Source of the DNA: Latrodectus hesperus
Lineage: Eukaryota; Arthropoda; Arachnida; Araneae; Theridiidae
DNA length: 64,000 nucleotides
Reading direction: 5' to 3'
Assembly (NCBI GenBank): GCA_037975125.1
Contig: CM075862.1
Span: forward strand, 45,844,277 to 45,908,276
Shown here in pieces: positions 42,897 through 54,464 of the stretch (position 1 is the stretch's first letter; every line of letters starts with the position of its first letter). The position numbers and the translations under genes are program-made. The notes below the pieces were generated by a model that worked only from the letters and a program-made list of their open reading frames with translations, did no database searches and was not told where the DNA came from.

Positions 42897-45800
42897 TGTT
42901 AAAATTGTTGCTTTGAATGTAACATCATTAATTGATACTGAAAGTCAAAAAACGATTTTGAAAAAGAGTTTATTTAATAAAATTAAAGACACTGTTAGTT
43001 TACAATCTTCTAATATTTCGTTGACTGTGTGGTTTAGGAATAAAATCAATTGTTGTTGTTGTTGTTGTTGATCCCTGTTGTCTAGCAGTGCTAGACCGAG
43101 TCTATGACATTGCACACTCTCAGGAACTCAATGACCAATAATGGATCGCTCCAGAAGGACTTCTTTATCGAGTCCCAAGCACTCAAAGATATGATCCGGA
43201 GTGGCTTGGCTTTTGGAACACTTAGCGCAAATTGGAAATTCCTTTTCTTTGTTGTTATATGTCAATGATCTTAGGCGGCCACTTCGAAAACGTGTTATTG
43301 TAGTTTGTTCCAGCCTGCTGCACCGGAGGGATAGAGATCCGCCGGGACGATTACCCTAGTACCAATGGTGCACAGGGGGAATGGCAAATGCATACCGAAC
43401 AAGGCCTTTATGTCTAGAGTATAGTTCAGTCTAGGTAAGAGACGCCGGAGTAAGCAAAGGCTCGTCGAAATCAATTAAATCACTAGGTTATTTTAATGCA
43501 GAAGTTGAAATTGATAATTCAAAAGCTAATACAAATATTTTTGTTATAAATAATAGCTCTGTAAGTTTTGATTTAATTGTTGGAAATGACATTATTAACC
43601 AAAGTACTTTAATAGTTTCAACCAATAGAGTATCGTTTCATACTTACAAGAACGAAAAAGATAATTTCTTAAGTAGTTTTGTAAATCTTAACGATGAATC
43701 AGAAATTGATTTAAGTCACATTAAGGATAAATCATTGTGTTCTGAAATACATTCATTAATAAAAAATTATGTTCCTAATAAAATTAAAATGTTGATGTTA
43801 GGATGAAAATTAATTTAACTGATGAAATCCCCATTTGTTCTTTACCATCTTTTGAGAAAAAAATAGTTGAAGCTCAAATTAAAGAATGGTTAGCTAAGGG
43901 AATAATTCGTAATAGTTCTTCCGATTTTTCTACACCTGTAGTATTAGTTAAGAAAAAAGATAATACCCATAGACTTTGTATTGATTACAGACGGCTTACT
44001 AAGAAAACGGTTCGTGAACATTTCCCGTTGCCAGTTATTCACGACGTAATAGATAAATTACTTTCTTCCGTAGTATTCACAACTTTGGATTTAAAAAATG
44101 GCTTCTTCCATGTTGACGTTGAAGAAAATTCTTGCAAATATTCCTCATTCGTTAAACACGATGGTCAATATGAGTTTTTCAAGTGCCCATTTGGATTAAC
44201 TAATTCTCAGAGTACTTTTCAAAAAATACATCAATAATTTGTTTCGACAATTATTAAAAAAAAGTGTTGTAGTGATTACATGGATTCCTGCCATTAATTA
44301 TTCCTGCCGAAAACGAAACCGAAGGTGTTAGAAAACTTAAACTTGTCCTGAAAACTGCGTCGGAATATGGACTGGAATTGAACTTAAAGAAATGTAATTT
44401 TTTGAAACGTGAAATAGAATTTTTAGGGTATACAATAATAAATGGTATATTACATCCGTCAACAAATAAAATGAAAACAGTAATTAATTTTCCCGAACCA
44501 AAAAGTGCAAAAGACGTTCAGAGCTTTTTAGGGTTGAATGATTACTTTAGAAAATTTAGAATGAATTAATCTATTATTGCTAAACCTTTAAAAAGTGATT
44601 TATTGAAGGAAAGATTCTAAATTTAAATTTGGTGAAAATGATAGAAATTCCTTTAACCAATTGAAATACATTTTATCTACGAAACCCGTTCTTATAATTT
44701 TTAACCCTCAAAGTGAAACCGAAACTCATTGTGATGATGGTTATGGTGCCACCCTTATTCAAAAGTCCCTAGTAGATAATCAGTTCCACCCTGTTTACTA
44801 CATGAGTAAGAAAACAACAGAAGCTGAGTGAAAATGTTCTAGTTACGAATTAGAAGTAATGGCTGTCATGGAAGCTTTAGAAAAATTTAGGGTATATGTG
44901 TGGAGAATTCCTTTTAAAATAGTTACTGACTGTAATGCTTTTGTTATGACAATAAACAAAAAAGATTTATGCAGAAAAATTGCTAGATGAGCTCTAATGC
45001 TAAGTGATTTTGACAACACAATTGAACACAGAAAGGTTCGTAGTATGCGACATGTTGATGCTTTAAGCAGAAATCCAATTTGTATGATAGCTCAAGATAG
45101 TTTAACACTAAAAATAATTCAAGCACAAAACACAGACGAACATATCAAAACAATTAAAGAGATATTAAAACAAATACCTCATGATGATTATTTACTCAAA
45201 AATGATGTTCTTTATAAATATGTTAATGGTAATGAATTGTAAGTAGTCCCAGATGAAATGCAAATGAGTATAATTAAATCCGCACATGAGAAAGGTCATT
45301 TTGCAGTTAAAAGAACAGAAGAAAGCTTAAATTCTAACTTTTACATTCCTCAAATTAAACGAAAAATCGAGAAATGATTATCTAATTGTATACCGTGTAT
45401 TTTAAGCTATCGAAAAATAGGTAAACAAGAAGGAGAATTACATCCAATCGAAAAAGACGACACTCCTGTACACACATATCATGTAGATAATTTAGGTCTG
45501 TTAGAAAGTACTCATAAGAGATATAAATATATATTTGCTGTGATCGATAGTTTTACCAAATTTATATGGCTTTACCCAACTAAATCTACTGACGTTTTGT
45601 AGTAATTTCAAAGTTAGAACTCCAAAAGACTGTTTTCGGTAACCCCTCTTGCATCATTTTGGATAAAGGTTCTGCATTTACTTCAAATGATTTCGAAGAA
45701 TATTGTCGCCGCGAAGAAATTAAACATATTTGTATAACCACCGGTTTACCTAGAGCCAATGGTCAAGTAGAGTGCCTTAACTCCAGTATAATTTCTGTTC

Positions 45801-46300
45801 TGTCTAAACTGTCGATAGACAAACCCAGCTAAATGGTATTTGCATGTTAGTAATGTACAACAGGTTATAAACTCAACTTTTAACAGAAGTATTAATACAA
45901 CACCATTTGAATTGCTGTTTGGTACAAAGATGAAACTAAAAAATGACGTTAAAATGTAAAGATTTCTTAGACGCAGAAATGCGAACAGATTTCATTATTA
46001 ATCGCGATAATCTTAGAAAAAAGCTAAAAAACAAATTTTACAAGTTCAAAATGAAAATCACAAAACCTATAATTTAAGAAGAAAACAAGCAAGAAAATTT
46101 AAATTAAATGATATTGTTGCTATTAAACGTATACAACAAAGTCCAGGCCGCAAGTTAAAACCAAATATTTAGGCTCCTACAAAATAATAAAAGTTAAAAG
46201 CAACGACACCTACGATGATAAAAAAATTGGTTATATTGAAGGTGTAATGATTACTAGTACTTGTGCTGAGTACATGAAGCCTTGGCCCGATGTAACTTAA
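42897..46300 (+). pseudogene. gypsy pol pseudogene (protease-RT-RNase H-integrase)
   Basis: Protease: the SLIDT motif near 42930 has Glu where DTG needs Gly. Reverse transcriptase: TPVVLVKKKD, HRLCIDYRRL and FTTLDLKNGFFHV (43803-44237, first catalytic Asp present); the later YMDD site near 44277 is broken into YMDS with a frame change. RNase H: THCDDGYGA, YELEVMAVMEAL and TDCNAF at 44735-44940. Integrase: the H..H/C..C zinc region at 45288-45400, HVDNLG (first Asp, about 45480), ILDKGSAF (second Asp, about 45655) and ANGQVECLNS (Glu, about 45757). Stops and shifts occur in every domain. The retroposon 43052-43467 lies between protease and reverse transcriptase. Confidence 0.88.
43052..43467 (-). 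mobile_element. LINE 3' end (5'-truncated) inserted in gypsy pol
   Basis: The minus-strand 3' end is a (CAA)n tail (GTTGTTGTT on the given strand at 43052). Upstream it codes FRSGRLRSLTYNNKEKEFPI, then a CAKC..HIFECLGL zinc-knuckle motif, as found after RNase H at the C-terminus of I-like LINE ORF2. AAATCAATT at 43043-43051 and 43468-43476 is a 9-bp target-site duplication. The 5' half of the insert is not clearly coding, so it could be a LINE-tailed SINE. Confidence 0.82.
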
Positions 46301-46742
46301 AACGTGCTGAAGGAGGAAAAGAAGACACCGATGACGACCAACTCCTGATTTTGACTTTTTTACCTACAGAATTGCTACTTTTTAAGACTAAAACTTTTTA
46401 TTTCAGACTGTTACCTTTTCATTTTTTTAAAAAAATAATAGTAACTGAGATGTGTTCAAGACGTTTCCTTTTGAAGATGACAAATGACGAGAATGAAATT
46501 ACCGCTATCGATTCTCTAACCAGATGAAGATGAAGGAGTCTTCCACGACGGAATCTTCAGACTACGAGGAACAAGGACGATGATTTAGATGAGAACTGAA
46601 AAGAAGAATTAGACGAGAATGGACAAAACTGTTTTACAATTTTCTACTTGAACATGTTATTGCTCCTATGGATTTTTATTTCAAGAAATTTTGATTCCTG
46701 ACGAATGCTGAGGTCAGCTATTGTCATCAAGATGGCCAAAAG

Positions 46743-47026
46743 TGGTATTGAAAGCGCCACCAGAAGGCCATTCACATGTTTGCCGCCGGATACGGAGAAG
46801 AGAGGGAGGAGAGAACGACGAGGAGGGCCTTAATGAAGACGTAAAGATGTTCAAACGGATAGGACAATCAGCTCTTTGAATTATTTACTACAATGATGTT
46901 AGATTATTATTTTATATATATGCATTTGTACATATGTAAATAACTGTATCTTATTATTTCAAAACCATTATTAAACAATTTAAACTCTAAATGTGTTGTT
47001 ATTTCCTGATAATGAAGCCACCGAAC

Positions 47027-47029
<3 letters not shown>
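46743..47029 (+). repeat. 3' LTR of the gypsy element
   Basis: Begins TGGTATTGAAAGCGCCACC and ends CCGAACCCA against TA repeats. A weak purine run (AAGATGGCCAAAAG) just before it may be the polypurine tract. Confidence 0.85.
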
Positions 47030-47108
<79 letters not shown>

Positions 47109-47151
47109 TTTGTGTGTGTGTGTGTTTGTGTGTGTGTATTTGTGTGTGTGT
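47030..47151. repeat. (TA)n-(GT)n compound microsatellite
   Basis: TA repeats to about 47084, then GT repeats with a few T interruptions to 47151, right beside the 3' LTR. Confidence 0.95.
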
Positions 47152-48245
47152 AAATTAAACATATCTATAAAATGCATCATTTTAAATACATAATATAATA
47201 AATAAACAGCGGCAAAATTGAATAGTATTAATGTAAAGAATAATTTTTATTTTATTTTAGATCATTTGGGAACAAAACCTTAGTAAAAATAAATTTGCTT
47301 CATTAATTCATTAAAAAATAATACATTTTAATGAATTAATGAACAAAATTTCCACATATTTACATTAAGACTTATTTAATCTATAAGATAATAATATTCA
47401 ATCAATAGAAAATGCATTTAAAAATCATATATCGTGAAATATGAAAGAAGTTTTAATATGTGTTGTTACACTAATAATGTTTTTATAAATATTAATTATT
47501 CAATTATTGTTATTAATGGATAAAAGGGAATAATTAAAATAAGGCTAAATATTAATTAAGTAGAGTATAAAATTCAATTGAGTGTGATTACTTTAACTAT
47601 ACTTAATTAATTGAAATCTTATATTTACTGGATTTATCTTTGAAATGCTTTAACTAATTTAATGCTTTGGTATGTAAATTATATCCAGTTAACCAATTAC
47701 TTATACAAAACTTTAAAATATTATATTCTTGTAGCATTTTAACAAATACATTTATAATTTTCTTAATACCACAAAAATAACATATTTATGATTTTCTCGT
47801 TATAAAAAAAATTTAATATCTTCGGTTTAAAAGGATGCTAGATTATTTTTTATTAAATGTTCAACTCCAATTTTCTTACTAAAATAGTCAAATGAAATAC
47901 ATCTCAAACTAATTAAATCTAAATTTCAGGAGTAAAACTTTAAAAAAAATTTAAATCTAATAACCTTTAACACTCTAAGCCAACTATTTTAAAATTTAAC
48001 TAAAATCTTCAGTATACATGGAAGACATGACTGAATGTTATTGAGTTGAATTTGAATATTAAGCTCTTTAATGCAAATCATAAAATCCCAATTCCTGAAA
48101 AGTACTGTCTAAAGTACCTAACTCTCAAAAAGATCTTTCCTAAAACATGAGCCCAAACTTTAAGTATTTGAGATTACAAAGTAAAAAAAAAAGAAAGTTA
48201 TTACTGTTTATGCTTTGACATTGAATGAATAAGCAATGAGTATGC
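47152..48245. other. AT-rich intergenic DNA, nothing recognised
   Basis: Dense stops in all frames and no repeat heads. Confidence 0.5.
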
Positions 48246-48249
48246 AAAT

Positions 48250-49020
48250 TACTGTAGGACGATGTTGAAACACGGTCAGCCAAAAGAAGAAGTGATTTAG
48301 TTGGGAGTCGTTATAAAAGTAGGCCCACCACGCACATTCATCAACAGTAGTAAAGAGAAATGTATATGTTGAAGGAGCTCGTTCGGTGTTTATTTTACGA
48401 CTTTAAATTGGCCTTATAAGCTGCTGCATCAAGTCACCGAATATGTCAAGCATTTTGGAATAGTGCCGTTTAAGGATAGTGTATGTTGTCATTCCAAGAC
48501 CACCAATCCACCCATGCAAAATTATGCTATTTGTCAGGTAATCAGTCAAATGCTTCACCATTATCTGCGACCAACGAGCCAAACGGTCAATCCGAACCTG
48601 TACTCACAGCAATTGGAACAGGCAATGCAACAGAAGAAGCCAGCACTAGTTAATCACAAGGACGAATTGTTCTAGAACAATAACGCGAGTCCACATGTCA
48701 CGTGAATGACTAAGTATAAATTACAAGGATTTGGTTGGGAGATTGTGTTCCATCTTCCTTACTCCCTTGATCTGGCACAATCAGATTACAACATCTTCAT
48801 CTTCCTGGACAATCAATTTCAAGGGAAATCCTTCACCAATGAAACCAACTTGTACTAAGCACTCACGGACATCTTAGCGTGCTAAACCCCCACCTTTTAC
48901 TGCAAGGATATTGTGCAACTGGAGACACGTTGGCACAATGTGCTGGAGGCCGATGGTGATTACTACGAGGAATAACAATATGCTACCCTTTCTATTGGTA
49001 ATGTTCTTTTGGGTCATTTC
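48250..49020 (+). pseudogene. Mariner transposase relic (C-terminal half)
   Basis: The plus strand reads HHYLRPTSQTVNPNLYSQQL then EQAMQQKKPALVNHKDELF, a stop, NNNASPHVT (decayed catalytic Asp region, D to N), GWEIVFHLPYSLDLAQSDY (third catalytic Asp in the SPDLAPSDY motif), QGKSFTNETN, and QLETRWHNVLEADGDYYEE at the end. Motif order and spacing are those of DD34D mariners. It resembles the remnant at 9375-9870 and probably belongs to the same subfamily. Stops and shifts make it non-functional; the first half is not recognisable. Confidence 0.85.
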
Positions 49021-49029
49021 TGTTTTTAA

Positions 49030-49825
<796 letters not shown>

Positions 49826-49839
49826 GAGAGAGAGGAATC

Positions 49840-52130
49840 ACTTAACAGTGCTGAAGCTCATTTTTTCTGATGTTTTCATACTTCTGTAAAAATTAATAAG
49901 CAAATAATTTTTTAGTTAATAAAAGATTGTTTTGTTGTAGAAAGAATTTTTAAATAAAAGATTTGTCATTCAAATTTGTTTCGGAATTTTGTTTTTGCAT
50001 CTGAGAGTTAAACCCATGTCTATACAATTGGATTTTTTTGTTATCTATTTATTATGATTATTAGTTATTGTATCATAAACTGCTATAAAAGCAGTGTCTA
50101 AATTTCTTCATACTTTTAATTTTTTTGGTCAACAATTTAAAAAACTTTATTTTATGAAAAATTAATTTTCAATGTAAAATTAAGTGTTAAGAGTTAGTAA
50201 TACACATTTAGATATATTGCTTAAAAATTACTGGGATGACCTCAGGATTTAATAAAAATATGTAAATACTTACACTTTTAACAAACATCAAATAAAATAT
50301 ACATAAATTAAGACGCATAAGGATATAAAATTTCCATAGATAAATAAATATTTATTATACACTAAAAATGTAAGAGTGTTTAAATTGTTTTTCGTTTCCT
50401 ACCTATGGCAGTGAAGTTTGATTCATCATTGATTCGAAAATGACATAGCATTCTGTATTTAACAGAAAGAATAGCATGCTAACATCAAAAATTTTTAGCA
50501 AAAGGATAAACACAAAACAGTATATTGGATGCTGTTAGAAGGGGAATGAGTGTGATTTAAGAATATGATGTCTTAGGACGATGATAGAATTGATTTGTTC
50601 ATGAAGTACCAAAGCAAATGATGTTTTGATAGTACGTGAACTATCAAAGCTGTATACTTTTAATATCAAAACATATAATATGCATTGTTAATAACTCAAA
50701 AAGACAAAATAAACAGTATATACTGCTCTGTCCTTTTTCAGCCAGTTTTTCAGACTAAATATTTTCAAAAATTATTTAGTCTGGAAAAAAGCATCAAATA
50801 CATCCCTAATTAAACAATACTAAATTATTTTCAATGTGGAGGGTCTTTTTTTTACGAAATTTAAATAAAATTAATAAGTTTCCCGTGTAAAACATTTTCA
50901 ATCGATAAGTGTTTGCAGTTTAAATAAATCATCTTATGAAGTAAATTTTATACAAGCTTTTCTTAAATTTCTTGTTTAAATGCATAGATGTTTCTGAACT
51001 ATTATTTCTAAATTTTAAAAAATTATGAAATTAAAATAATCTTATTAAAAACTAGTTTAAATATAGTACTATTAAGAACCTCTATCGATATGAGTTGCTA
51101 TGGGTTTTAGTATTCACATATCTTCTTGTACATTATTATAATACTGTTCAAATTAATTTTTCACTAACATAAAACATTATAAGAATTACTATTTGGATTG
51201 CTCAGTTATTTTACATTTAAAATAATTTTTATATAATTTTTTAATAATTTCCATTGACATGTATTATTTTTAATTACTTTTAGTTTTGAAATGATTCATA
51301 TTGAACTAATTTGTTATAATGCATAAATATGTATTAATTTTTACTTAGGTATCATAACAAATTTTAAATATCGGTAAAAAGTAACTAAAATGTATGTAAA
51401 AAAATCTAATATATTTAAAATAACTTTAACAAGATATTTCTAATGTCATTTTTGAGTCCATGAATTGAAGAAATATTAAAATAACCCCTATTGTGAACTG
51501 GGCAGAAATATCAGAAAGTTACCAGGTAAAAAGAACATTTTTGTTCCTTTAAAAAACGTATTGTTCTCTAGTTAGTATTTAATACTTATGGTTTTAGTTT
51601 TAAAAGCATTTATAAAAGTATTAGCATTTACAATTAACATATCCCAGCAAGAGATTATTACGATCTTATTCACAACAGAAGTATTGGAAAGTACATCGTA
51701 TTTAGTTTTTTTTATGTTAATGTTACATAAAGAAATGAAACTTAGTTTCAATTTATACATTTAAATTAAACAATAAATTTACAACCTTTGCAAATTTACC
51801 TATTTTTTATAAAAAAATTTCCAATTTGTGTATTTTAATGCCATTTTAGTCGGACTTAAACCTGAAGTATGAACCAATGTAAACTTAGTGTTGTGTTAAT
51901 TAATAAATTGGATGAATGCGCCATTGTTCTGAAAGTACAGTAAATAATATTCAATAGAAATCAGTTGTGATTTGAAATAACAATCAAACATTTTCTTAAA
52001 TTTTATACCTTGCCTATTGCGATAATTTTGTGTTTACAATATAAGTCACATTAACATCATTTTTTTAATAAAGTATTTTCTTTTCTTTTTAAAATTTCTA
52101 ATATTTAATAACAATGCCAACGATTTAGAG
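49840..52130. other. AT-rich intergenic DNA with one small hairpin
   Basis: No gene or mobile element recognised. A near-perfect hairpin (TTCAGACTAAAT / ATTTAGTCTGGAA) lies at about 50749-50786. Confidence 0.5.
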
Positions 52131-52139
52131 GCCACATAA

Positions 52140-52360
52140 ATTCACAGGCAAACGCAGAGACAACGAAACATACAAGTAAACGCCGGAACAGAAGAAATGT
52201 AAACAATATCAGCTCCGGTGTACTGCGCATGCGTGAGATCTACTTCCATCGCTTCAGTGTGTGGTACTTTTCGACATGCCGCTCGCGTGTAGCAGCACAA
52301 TCGGGAAGCAATAGGTGCGCGTTGGAGACATGCTCCCTCAGTGTGCGGCCTGCCTAATAG
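52140..52360. other. CpG-containing GC-rich island, unassigned
   Basis: About 220 bp clearly GC-richer than the surroundings, with CTGCGCATGCGTGAG (an NRF1-like palindromic core), GCTCGCGTG and GTGCGCGTTG. It might be a promoter or CpG-rich regulatory segment, or the GC-rich part of an unrecognised repeat. No ATG-initiated frame with homology follows on either strand. Confidence 0.35.
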
Positions 52361-52699
52361 CTTCTATTAAAAATCTGAATATTGTTGCAAAGAGTTGGAT
52401 TTCCACTAACCAAAACTAACCAACACCTAAAAAGGAATTTAGTCAATGGAGTTGCTATAAAATAAGCTGTCAAATAACCCTAACATATCTAAAATGCTTC
52501 TAATTAATCATTTTTCATCTTTATAAATATATAAAATGTATTTTCAGCATGTAATAGAAGTAGTATTTTTGATTAATTATGTATTATTGTATGATTTGAT
52601 TAGAAACTAATGCAGTTGTCAAATACAATTATAAAAGTACGAAAGTCAGTGCCTTAAACTTACCTGTCTTAGTAATTATTGACCTGTCTTAGTAATAAT

Positions 52700-53376
52700 T
52701 GGTTGAAAATTAATTAATTAGCAGATGTTAAGGCAACATGGTTACACTTAATAGATAATTTGATAATACTAATGTCTCGAGAATGGCTGATAGATGTATT
52801 TTTCTGAAATATTGAATCATTCTGACACAAAAAATGGGTTAGAAATTAATTAAATAGAAGATTGTTACCCATCACAGTAACACTTAATAGATAATACGAA
52901 TGTCTTGAGAATGTCTGAAAAATTAATTTTTCTGAATTATTAAACCATTCTGACACAAAAAATGGGTTAGGTATTAATTAAACAGCAGATGGTTACCCAT
53001 CACGGTAGCACTTAATAGATAATTAGATAATACGAATGTCTTGAGAATGGCTGAAAGATTTTTTTTCTGAAATATTAAATCATTCTGACTCAAAAACTGG
53101 GTTAGAAATTAATTAAATAGCAGATGGTTACGTCATAACCGTAACACTTAATAGATAATTAGATAATACTAATATTTGAGAATGGCTGAAAGATTTATTT
53201 TTCTGAAGTATTAAATCATTCTGACACATAAAATGGGTTGGAAATTAATTAAATAGAAGATGGTTACCCATCACGGTAACACGTAATAGATAATTCGATA
53301 ATACGATGGGTTTAAAAATGGCTAAAAATGTATTGTTCTGAAATATTAAATCATTCTGACACAAAAAATGGGTTGA
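52700..53376 (+). repeat. Tandem array A: five ~135-bp units, diverged
   Basis: TCATTCTGACACAAAAAATG recurs with small changes at 52817, 52945, 53080, 53216 and 53351, giving spacings of 128, 135, 136 and 135 bp. Each unit carries TTAATTAAATAG, ACTTAATAGATAAT and GAGAATGGCTG blocks. Four of the five units hold a short hairpin of the form GTTACCCATCACGGTAAC. Units differ at many sites, so the array is old. Confidence 0.93.
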
Positions 53377-54464
53377 AAATTTTTTAACAATCAGCCAAAC
53401 GAGATTTTGCTGTTGAGGGGAAATTATTATCCCTTAACTAAAATGTTTTGTGATACTCTGATTACGCATATTTATATGTAATACTGATAATTATTTCACA
53501 ATCATACACAAATTTTATATAACATTAGGACTATAACATAATATTATAAAACACAATCAATCAATGAAATATTAAATCATTCTGACACAAAAAATGGGTT
53601 GAAAATTTTTTAACAATCAGCCAAACGAGATTTGGCTGTTGAGGAGAAATTATTATCCCTTAACTAAAATGTTTTGTGATACTCTGATTACGCATATTTA
53701 TATGTAATACTGATAATTATTTCACAATCATACACTAATTTTATATAACATTAGGACTATAACATAATATTATAAAACACAATCAATCAATGAAATATTA
53801 AATCATTCTGACACAAAAAATGGGTTGAAAATTTTTTAACAATCAGCCAAACGAGATTTGGCTGTTGAGGAGAAATTATTATCCCTTAACTAAAATGTTT
53901 TGTGATACTCTGATTACGCATATTTATATGTAATACTGATAATTATTTCACAATCATACACTAATTTTATATAACATTAGGACTATAACATAATATTATA
54001 AAACACAATCAATCAATGAAATATTAAATCATTCTGACACAAAAAATGGGTTGAAATTTTTTTAACAATCAGCCAAACGAGATTTGGCTGTTGAGGAGAA
54101 ATTATTATCCCTTAACTAAAATGTTTTGTGATACTCTGATTACGCATATTTATATGTAATACTGATAATTATTTCACAATCACACGCAAATTTTATATAA
54201 CATTAGGACTATAACATAATATTATAAAACACAATACAATCAATGAAATATTAAATCATTCTGACACAAAAAATGGGTTGAAAATTTTTTAACAATCAGC
54301 CAAACGAGATTTCGCTGTTGAGGAGAAATTATTATCCCTTAACTAAAATGTTTTGTGATACTCTGATTACGCATATTTTTATGTAATACTGATAATTATT
54401 TCACAATCATACACAAATTTTATATAACATTAGGACTATAACATAATATTATAAAACACAATCA
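53336..54464 (+). repeat. Tandem array B: five ~226-bp units, nearly identical
   Basis: The same TCATTCTGACACAAAAAATG block recurs at 53351, 53577, 53803, 54029 and 54256 (spacings 226, 226, 226, 227). After a ~40-bp segment shared with array A, each unit continues with unique sequence: a CAGCCAAA..TTTGGCTG inverted repeat, then TTATTATCCCTTAAC and ACATTAGGACTATAACATA. Copies differ at only a few positions, so amplification or homogenisation is recent. Confidence 0.95.

Noticed and set aside
46282..46527. 81-codon frame between the gypsy integrase and the 3' LTR as an env gene
   Set aside because: Too short, no signal peptide, no transmembrane or furin-like features; it overlaps the end of pol and the untranslated tail.
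52700..54464. Regularly spaced repeats as a CRISPR-like array
   Set aside because: The units are contiguous tandem copies with no unique spacers, and the window is eukaryotic.
53380..54464. Helitron termini suggested by the hairpin near the TTATTATCCC sequence in array B
   Set aside because: No consistent 5' TC or 3' CTRR end follows the hairpin, and no Rep/helicase fragment is present.
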